Source: Vitis vinifera
Lineage: Eukaryota; Streptophyta; Magnoliopsida; Vitales; Vitaceae
Reading direction: 5' to 3'
DNA: 64,000 nucleotides
NCBI RefSeq assembly: GCF_030704535.1
Contig: NC_081823.1
Location: forward strand, 10,342,501 to 10,406,500
The translations under genes and the position numbers were made by a program. Numbering within the stretch: the stretch's first letter is position 1; every line of letters begins with the position of its first letter. Below the pieces are notes generated by a model, which saw nothing but the letters and a program-made list of their open reading frames with translations, searched no databases and was not told the DNA's origin. Of the stretch, positions 56,611 through 64,000 are shown one piece after another.

Positions 56611-57540
56611 AAGTGACAATGATGACTCTGAACGTCAAACTGAGAAGTGATAACGACTCTGAACGCCGAAACCGAGAAGGGGACTCTGAATGTCGATCTG
56701 AAAACCGATGATAGCTCTGAACGCCGAAACTGAGAAGTGATGATGATGACTCTGAACGTCAAACTGAGAAGTGATAACGACTCTGAACGCCGAAACCGAG
56801 AACGCGACTCTGAACGTCGATCTGAAAACCGATGACGACTCTGAACGCCGAAACAGAGAGAAGTAGTGATGATGGCTCTGAACACCGAAGCTGAGAAGTG
56901 ATAACGACTCTGAACGCCGAAACCGAGAACGCGACTCTGAACGTCGATCTGAAAACCGATGACGGCTCTGAACGCCGAAACTGAGAAGTGGTGATGGCTC
57001 TGAACGCCGAAGCTGAGAAGTGATAATGACTCTGAACGCCGAAACCGAGAACGCGACTCTCAACGTCGATCTGAAAACCGATGACGGCTCTGAACGCCGA
57101 AACTGAGAAGTGGTGATGGCTCTGAACGCCGAAACCGAGAACGCGACTCTGAACGTCGATCTGAAAACCGATGACGGCTCTGAACGCCGAAACCGAGGAT
57201 GTGACTCTGAATGTCGATCTGAAAGTCGATGATGGCTCTGAACGCCGAAACTAAGAGAAGTAGTGATGATGGCTCTGAACACCGAAGCTGAGAAGTGATA
57301 ACGACTCTGAACGCCGAAACCGAGAACGCGACTCTGAACGTCGATCTGAAAACCGATGACGACTCTGAACGCCGAAACTGAGAGAAGTAGTGATGATGGC
57401 TCTGAACACCGAAACTAAAAAGTGATGGTGATGACTCTGAACGTCAAACTGAGAAGTGGTTCTGAACACCGAACTGAAAAATGTGACATGATGACTCTGA
57501 ATATCGTAAACCGTGAATGAACGGCGGCTCTGAACGCCAG
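56611..57540. repeat. Tat 3' region array III (CTCTGAACGCCGAAAC units with higher-order structure)
   Basis: The unit core is CTCTGAACGCCGAAACYGAGAA, alternating with CTCTGAACGTCGATCTGAAAACCGATGA. The two alternate in a higher-order pattern of about 95-130 bp (for example 56906 onward, 57029 onward, 57128 onward). The core is clearly related to array II (CTCTGGAAGCC versus CTCTGAACGCC), so the two share an ancestor. Confidence 0.93.
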
Positions 57541-60300
57541 ACTGCAAGGAAACAATGTGGGGGAAATATGCCCCAGTGTGGCATGCCGCTGCAAATCTCA
57601 AACTGCTATAAATGGCTAAAAGGGGCTCTACGAGTCTCGAACGATGCACCACTAAGCGATCATGTCAATGAAGCGCTCAGGAACAACGGTCAGTGAGGCG
57701 AATACAATATATCTCGGCCGAGTGATGGAGACCGCGACGGACATGTGAGAGAACGATCGCCTCCATGGCTAAATGAGGGAAATATGCCCCAGTATGGCAT
57801 CAAATGTACCCGATCTGCCCTGATGACCCGAGAATAACACCATGGGGATGCATAAAAGGCCTGATGTGTACCGCACTGAAATGATGACGTGGGGATCTAG
57901 GCACTCGACATAACCCCATCCGACTATATCAAAGGGTATGAATCTAGCTGAATGACTCAAAAGAGGCTCCTCGGAGTAGCCGGACAAAATGAGATCAAAC
58001 ATCGACCCGGCATGTATCTCATAACCGTGGATGATCATGTAAACCAGTGGGGATCTATAAATCTCGATCAAGATGGGGAATGTGCCCCAATGTGGCATCG
58101 AGAATGCAATACGTCGAAAAATCAGATGAGCTCAGGTCATCCATGCCTGGCTAGACGGCTCTCGATAGGCTCCACTAAGGAATCATCGTGAGGATAGCAA
58201 ATATATCATCATCTCTACATACATCTCGCCAAATAAGGCTAGGCACGCGACTCCCTCATGATCTGTAAATCTCATCCGAACCGAAATATGCCCCTGTATG
58301 GCGTCGAAATGTATGATAAGTCGGAGATCAGATAGCATGGAATCATCTATCCTCGAACATGTGACCTCTGCGAAGATCCGTAAAACTCACCCAAAACGGA
58401 AATATGCCCCAGTATGGCATCAGATGCATGACAGGTCCGAAGAACAAATGTCATGAAATCATCCATCATCGCGCATGCGACCTCCATGAAAGTCCGTAAA
58501 TCTCATCCGAAACGGAAAATATGCCCCAGTATGGGCATCAGATGCACGACAGGTCAGAAATCGAGCGACACGAAATCATCTGTCATCGAACATGTAACAA
58601 TGGTCGTCCGAATTCATAACTGAATCATGCACACATGCCCAAAATGTACCTCCCAGGTGGAGAGGCATGATGGAATCCAAGTGTCGAGAAGTGCGGACCC
58701 GACTGTGTGGATCTCAGAGGCTCCGTAAGATAAACGATCATGTCCCCGTCTCGATGAGCATCCAGTAAGTGATGGTCGCGCAAGTCCGTGAGGATCCATG
58801 AACCTCTAAATGAAATGGGATATGCCCCAGTGTGGTACCAGAGGTATGATAGGTCAAAAATCAGGTGACACCAAATCAATCATCATCGAACTCACGATCC
58901 TGGTAATCCGAACACAACTGAATCAGACCTACACCTCAAAGAGGCGACTCCCAGAAGAAGAAGCATGACAATATCTAAATATCAACCAGATCTCAATCAC
59001 CTGTCCAAGTAGAGGCTGCTGAAGACGACATCTGATCTCATGGCCTCAGGGTGGTCTTAAGACACGGGACGTAACGTAGGCCAAGGTGATAGGGTGATAG
59101 AAATGAAAGAAAACTAGGCTCAAATACCCAATGATCAAAACTCATGCCCTCATATATGAAATGCAACATGTATAGTGAACCTCATGAGCCATGGACCTGA
59201 GGATGCCTAATGTGAATATGATATCGATAAGGAGACAAATGAAACAGGATGAACTGATAGTGATATGTGTAATGATGATGCGAAATGAGCATCGAACCCA
59301 AGATGGGTAGCTGTAAGGAGAGAATAAGACGTGAAGGGAATGAGATGAATCACAAGCAACGATAAAAAACGACAACGAAACAATGAATATGTGAAGAAAG
59401 GTGGTGATCGACTCAGATCAAACATGAAGTGAAGCCACATCAATAATGAATGTAATGATGGAAAGGACAATGACTCGGAGTCCTTAGGAGAAGGTCACTC
59501 ATCTCTCTCACAAATAGATATGACGAAGCAATACAAATAACATGGGATCTCAGAGAGCTCACATACGAACTCCCAATAACGAACATACTCGATAAAAATG
59601 ACCCCCAAACATCAATATACATACCCAATGGTCAAGAACACTATGCACATACACACATGTGCTAATAATAATAATAATGATTTTTTTTTTTTTTTTTTCT
59701 TCTTTCTTTTTTTTTTTTTTTTTTTTTTTCTTTTTTTTTTTTCATATATACAAATGGACATACCCTGAACATGAACAAACGAACCCCAAAGATGATATCA
59801 ATAACAAATGGACACACTCCCAAGTGATAAGGTAACAAACAAACTCTCTCTGACGAGATGACCTTCTCAAACCAAGGATCTCTAAACCAGTGTCTATGAG
59901 ATAGATGATGGAAATGATGTGACTATCCTCCATGTGATGAACTGAGGAGGCTCACCACTCAGGGTGGAGAGAATATGGGACAAACAAACAGTAGATAGGA
60001 TAAGGAAGAAGAGACGAATAACATAACCAATAAGATGAGATGAAAATGCAGAGGTGCAGTGATAGGAAAAGATAATGAGAAAAACATGTCTCTAGGTCCA
60101 AAGCTCATGAAACTACCAAACAATGCATGCATACATTAAAGGGCCCCTATCCCGGTGTGAAAATGTGAGCAAGGCGATAAGAAAGAAAAGTTATAATGCG
60201 CATGCGAGGCTCAATGGGCTAGCAACGGACTATGTATCATAAAGGAATAACAAGGTAATGGCTAACCGAAATGACGGCCACCCATCATGCGACCATGGTC
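57541..60300 (-). other. Tat 3' untranslated region with a dispersed recurring module
   Basis: Non-coding in all frames that matter. A module with the core AAATATGCCCCAGTATGGCATC recurs at about 57557, 57780, 58078, 58284, 58400, 58516 and 58815, spaced 100-300 bp and variably diverged. It is often followed by ATGATAGGTC or GACAGGTC. The segment 59100-60300 lacks the module. No protein family was recognised. Confidence 0.75.
59681..59742. repeat. Poly-T/C tract in the Tat 3' region
   Basis: About 62 bp, nearly all T, with isolated C. It is likely length-unstable. On the element's sense strand it is a purine tract (A-rich), but it is not next to an LTR, so it is not the PPT. Confidence 0.95.
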
Positions 60301-63300
60301 TCAAACATAGTACCTCTTTAGCTGATCCACATTGGTTGGCTCTGAGAATCGGTTTCCATCTAAATCCATCAACCATGCAGCGCCTTCTGGGGTCAACTCC
60401 CTGATGAAATAAGGTCCGCTCCAGTTGGGTCTGAACTTCCCTCTAGGATCTCTGATTAATCCCCTGATGACTTTCAGAACTAAGTCACCTATCTGTAATG
60501 GTCTGGGCTTGACCCGCTTTTTGAAAGCGCGGGCCATCTTCCTCTGATACGCACGAACATGGTCTGCTGCTCTCAACCTCCTCTCATCTAGGAGATTGAG
60601 CTGATCAAATCGAGCCTGAGCCCAATCTGCCTCGGGAATCTGCTGCTCTAGTGCTACTCTCAACGAACCCATCTCAATCTCAACGGGTAGCATCGCCTCC
60701 ATGCCATATACCAAGGAGTAGGGTGTGGCGCCTGTAGAGGTGCGAAAAGAAGTCCGATAAGCCCACAATGCAAATGGGAGCTTCTCTGACCAATCCCGAG
60801 AAGTCTCGACCATCCTCCGTAATATCCTCTTGATATTCTTATTCGCGGCCTCTACCGCCCCATTCGTCTGCGGCCTGTACGCAGACGATCTATGATGTCG
60901 GATGCCGTATCTCTGTACTAAGGCGTCAACCTCTGCTCTGAAATGTACTCCTCTGTCTGAAATCAACTCATGAGGGACTCCATAGCGACAGATAATGTGT
61001 GATCTGATGAAACTAGCAACTCCAGACGATGTCAATCTCGCATACGAAGCGGCCTCCACCCACTTGGTGAAGTAATCGATGGCGACCAGGATAAACTCAT
61101 GACCACTGGAAGATTTCGGTGAAATCTTCCCGATGATATCAATACCCCAGACGGAAAATGGCCATGGTGAAGTCAGTGCGTGCAGCTCGGAGGGCGGCAC
61201 GTGAATGAGATCTCCGTGTATCTGACACTCGGGACACCTCTGAACAAACTGGTAGCAATCTGTCTCCATGGTCAACCAGAAGTATCCTGTCCTCATGATC
61301 TTACGAGCCAACATATGTCCTCCCATATGTGGTCCGCAGACTCCCGCATGAACCTCTCTCATCACCCGATCGGCAGAGGCACGGTCCAAACACAATAATA
61401 GCATCCCGTCAGGTGATCGCCTGTACAGTGTCTCGCCGCAAATCACGAATCGAGTGGCCAACTGTCTCAATGCTCTCTTATCCTTGGCCGTGGCGGCCTC
61501 AGGATATATGCCGAGTCTCAAAAAGTGATATATGTCGTGATACCATGGCAAACCATCGTCTATCTCCATATCATCAATCAAACAACAATACGCAGGAGCA
61601 GATCTCGACTCAATCAACAAAGGGCGAACAGTGGCATCAACGGGAATATCGATCATGGAAGCTAGAGTAGCTAAAGCATCAGCAAACTGGTTTTGCGCTC
61701 TAGGCAGATGTGTATATCTCAAACCCTCAAATCTCGCAACCAGTAGCTCCAAATACGCGTGGTAAGGCCTAAGCTTCACATCTCTAGTCTTCCACTCGCC
61801 TTGAATCTGTCTCAATACCAGATTGGAGTCACCAAACACCTCCATCTGTCTAATCCCAAGCTCGAGAGCTGTCTCTAATCCCAAGATACAAGCCTCATAC
61901 TCAACAATGTTGTTCGTGGCAGGGTGTCGATCCGAGAATGCCAAACGAACTGATCTGGGAATGTGATCACCGTGAGGGGATATCAACAAGACGCCTATCC
62001 CATATCCGGAATGGTTGGCCGCGCCATCAAAGTACATGCGCCAACCTGACAGACTAGTCACAGCAACGACATCCTCGTCTGGAAAATCATCGTCAATAGC
62101 TCTGGCATCAGAAACTGGTAATGAGGCTAGATGATCTGCTACAATGCTCCCTCTGATGGACTTCTGAGTGACATAATGGATGTCAAACTCAGTAAGAAGT
62201 ACCAGCCATCTCATAAGGCGACCAACCAGAGCGGGTCTGTCAAACAAATATCTCAGAGGATCCAAGCGAGATATCAAATGCACGGAATACTCGGTCATGT
62301 AATGTCTCAATCGGCGAGTGGCCCAAACCAATGCCAAACAATAACGCTCAATCATGACATATCTCGTCTCGTAGTCTAACATCCTCTTACTCAGATAATA
62401 AATGGCTCGATCCTTGCCCGAATCATCGAGCTGAGCTAACATGCATCCCAAAGCCACATCTGAGACAGACAAGTATAGGAGTAGAGGACGGCCTGGTGTA
62501 GGAGGCGCCAACACTGGAGGCGACAACAAGTACTCTCTGATCCTCTCAAATGCGCGCTGACACTGATCATCCCAAACAGTAGGTTGACTCTTCCTCAAGA
62601 GTCGGAAAATGGGCTCACAAATGTCTGTCAATCTGGCAATGAATCTGCTGATGTACTGAAGTCTGCCCAGGAAGCCTCTGACCTCCCTCTCGGTCCTCGG
62701 TGCAGGCATGTCAAGGATGGCTCTAATCTTGTCCGGATCTACCTCTATGCCTCGCTCACTGACCATGTATCCCAAGAGTTTCCCAGAAGTCACTCCGAAA
62801 GTGCACTTCTTGGGATTCAGTCTCAATCTGAACTGTCTGATCCTCTCAAAGAACCTCTCCAAGGCTGCTAAGTGATCTGATCTACCTCGGGATTTCACTA
62901 TCATGTCGTCTACATAAACCTCGACATCCCGATGCATCATGTCATGGAAGAGGGTGGTCGCTGCTCTCTGATATGTGGCTCCTGCGTTCTTCAATCCGAA
63001 TGGCATGACTCTATAGCAATAAGTGCCCCACTCGGTAATGAAGGACGTCTTCTCCATGTCCTCTGGGGCCATCAAGATCTGACTGTACCCTGAAAATCCG
63101 TCCATAAAGGACAACATCGAATGACCTGCCGTACTGTCAACTAGCATGTCGATGTGTGGAAGAGGAAAATCATCCTTAGGACTGGCCTTGTTGAGATCTC
63201 GGAAATCAACACAGACTCTCACCTTGCCGTCCTTCTTGGGAACAGGGACGACATTGGCCAGCCACTCCGGGTACTCAACCACTGATAAGAATCCTACACT

Positions 63301-64000
63301 AAGCTGCTTCTGGATCTCTTCTTTCACCTGCAAGCTCCAACGAGGGTGCAATCGTCTCAACTTCTGCTTAACCGGTCGGGCCTGGGGCAGAAGTGGCAAA
63401 CGATGCTGGACGATAGATGGATCAAGGCCTGGCATGTCCTCATAGGACCATGCGAAAACGTCCAAGTATGCTCTGAGCAACTGGATGAGGCTGTCCCTCT
63501 CATCTGTAGATAGATCTGACCCGATCCTCAACTCCCTAGGCTGATCTGTAGTGCCAAAATCAACAATCTCTGTGTCTCCTACAGCAGGTGAAACCCTCTG
63601 ATCAACGGGATCCGAATCGGAAACAGAAGATGAGTCATCATCTGAGTCATGCTGTGCAATCTCATCATCAATATCAAAAATCTGTGATGTGGGTGAAGAT
63701 GGTGCAGATAAATCAATATCACAAGAGACAGGCAAATACTCAAAAATGCTCAAATCCATAGATGGAACATCGAAAACGATGTCAGAACGGGAGACGAACC
63801 CCGACAGAACGTCAAATGAAAGAGGTGGGTCCACAGAGTCGGACGCTCCCTCAACAATGCCAACATGGCTATCAATCAAATCATCAAAAACTATAGCATC
63901 CTCAGCAATCTCCAGAGCAGGGGCAATCAGGCTCTCCTCGACAATCTCGATGAAAGACACCCCGAAAAGATCGAATGGTGAAGTGAGCCCAGGATGAACT
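60301..64000 (-). CDS. Tat-like gypsy pol: RT, RNase H, aRNH and integrase (5' end off-window)
   Basis: Open on the minus strand to the window edge. No in-frame ATG precedes the RT; the codon at 63960 is GTG, so the real start is further right. Numbering from 63960: acidic linker 1-140; RT about 195-400 with VPVPKKDG, VCVDFRDLNK and YVDD at 349-352; gypsy RNase H about 490-620; second RNase H with Asp645 (MYFDGAANHSG), Glu687, Asp711 and Asp761; integrase with HHCC His871, His878, Cys909, Cys912 and catalytic Asp941, Asp1002, Glu1037 (SDRG and NGAVEAANK). It ends with a GPY/F-like module (NWSGPYFIREL) and a stop at 60301. All key residues are visible, so the enzyme part looks functional. Confidence 0.95.
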   Translation of the reverse strand, partial: VHPGLTSPFDLFGVSFIEIVEESLIAPALEIAEDAIVFDDLIDSHVGIVEGASDSVDPPLSFDVLSGFVSRSDIVFDVPSMDLSIFEYLPVSCDIDLSAPSSPTSQIFDIDDEIAQHDSDDDSSSVSDSDPVDQRVSPAVGDTEIVDFGTTDQPRELRIGSDLSTDERDSLIQLLRAYLDVFAWSYEDMPGLDPSIVQHRLPLLPQARPVKQKLRRLHPRWSLQVKEEIQKQLSVGFLSVVEYPEWLANVVPVPKKDGKVRVCVDFRDLNKASPKDDFPLPHIDMLVDSTAGHSMLSFMDGFSGYSQILMAPEDMEKTSFITEWGTYCYRVMPFGLKNAGATYQRAATTLFHDMMHRDVEVYVDDMIVKSRGRSDHLAALERFFERIRQFRLRLNPKKCTFGVTSGKLLGYMVSERGIEVDPDKIRAILDMPAPRTEREVRGFLGRLQYISRFIARLTDICEPIFRLLRKSQPTVWDDQCQRAFERIREYLLSPPVLAPPTPGRPLLLYLSVSDVALGCMLAQLDDSGKDRAIYYLSKRMLDYETRYVMIERYCLALVWATRRLRHYMTEYSVHLISRLDPLRYLFDRPALVGRLMRWLVLLTEFDIHYVTQKSIRGSIVADHLASLPVSDARAIDDDFPDEDVVAVTSLSGWRMYFDGAANHSGYGIGVLLISPHGDHIPRSVRLAFSDRHPATNNIVEYEACILGLETALELGIRQMEVFGDSNLVLRQIQGEWKTRDVKLRPYHAYLELLVARFEGLRYTHLPRAQNQFADALATLASMIDIPVDATVRPLLIESRSAPAYCCLIDDMEIDDGLPWYHDIYHFLRLGIYPEAATAKDKRALRQLATRFVICGETLYRRSPDGMLLLCLDRASADRVMREVHAGVCGPHMGGHMLARKIMRTGYFWLTMETDCYQFVQRCPECQIHGDLIHVPPSELHALTSPWPFSVWGIDIIGKISPKSSSGHEFILVAIDYFTKWVEAASYARLTSSGVASFIRSHIICRYGVPHELISDRGVHFRAEVDALVQRYGIRHHRSSAYRPQTNGAVEAANKNIKRILRRMVETSRDWSEKLPFALWAYRTSFRTSTGATPYSLVYGMEAMLPVEIEMGSLRVALEQQIPEADWAQARFDQLNLLDERRLRAADHVRAYQRKMARAFKKRVKPRPLQIGDLVLKVIRGLIRDPRGKFRPNWSGPYFIRELTPEGAAWLMDLDGNRFSEPTNVDQLKRYYV

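Larger units (their letters stand above)
50209..64000 (-). mobile_element. Tat/Ogre-like Ty3/gypsy LTR retrotransposon, 5' part off-window
   Basis: On the minus strand: pol (64000 to 60301, open to the window edge), a 5.7-kb 3' region (60300-54637), and the 3' LTR (54636-50209). The pol has two RNase H domains (gypsy type and an aRNH-like second), a mark of the Tat lineage (Ogre, Retand, TatIV). Tat elements are known for large 3' regions between pol and LTR carrying tandem repeats, exactly as seen here. The gag-protease and 5' LTR must lie right of the window. The absence of stops in 1,233 codons suggests a relatively young copy. Confidence 0.93.

Noticed and set aside
55484..57652. Long Ser/Arg/Phe-rich open frames on the minus strand through the tandem arrays
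   Set aside because: The frames are produced by repeats lacking stop codons. Periods of 32 bp are not multiples of three, so the frame rotates between units, and no domain is present.
61329..61670. Plus-strand frames opposite the Tat pol
   Set aside because: Shadows of the integrase/RNase H coding strand, without independent motifs.

Overview
The window is plant nuclear DNA, almost certainly from a woody eudicot and most plausibly grapevine (Vitis). That species call is inference from the style of the retroelements and gene order, not from a search. It is AT-rich. Only five probable host genes are visible; nearly everything else is transposable elements, many nested and broken.

Layout. 1-5435: the 5' two-thirds of a decayed Ty3/gypsy element on the minus strand (RNase H, RT, protease, gag, PBS, 2.2-kb LTR), cut by the left window edge. 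5436-6380: a fragment of a CNL (NB-ARC-LRR) resistance gene, minus strand. 6381-10450: Ty1/copia element A (minus), split by a 3,028-bp non-autonomous CACTA transposon (6630-9657) with a perfect GGT target duplication. 10459-14845: Ty1/copia element B (minus), broken off inside gag and fused to the 3' end of a host gene. 14837-16819, 25113-28046 and 38741-40776: three minus-strand genes of the DUF2431/BMT5-like methyltransferase family. The first and third lie in a direct 3.2-kb duplication. Between them are tandem repeats, three hAT-like MITEs, a copia remnant and a complete 6.9-kb MULE (29865-36748) with 109-111-bp TIRs and a perfect 9-bp target duplication. The MULE carries a MURA-like transposase and, on the other strand, a broken DUF1985/Ulp1 (C48) protease gene. 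43573-44322: an NDR1/HIN1-like (LEA_2) membrane protein. 48567-49703: plastid SUFE1 (SufE-BolA fusion). 50209-64000: a large Tat/Ogre-like Ty3/gypsy element on the minus strand, with a 4.4-kb LTR, a 5.7-kb 3' region holding three tandem arrays, and an open pol running off the right edge.

How the genes relate. The order DUF2431, LEA_2, SUFE1 matches, as I recall it, Arabidopsis At4g26485-At4g26490-At4g26500. The host skeleton is therefore probably an old conserved block inflated by transposons. The DUF2431 genes share a 199-nt middle exon. The first has lost its native C-terminal end and reads into copia B.

I did not find a clearly new biological system. The most rewarding objects are the Ulp1-carrying MULE (transposase with a probable lost key cysteine, broken protease, 74-bp repeats containing an inverted motif), the layered 3' repeats of the Tat element, and the gene-copia fusion. 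Several long open frames start at TTG or GTG rather than ATG; I adjusted the starts for SUFE1, the LEA_2 gene, the transposase and the Tat pol.
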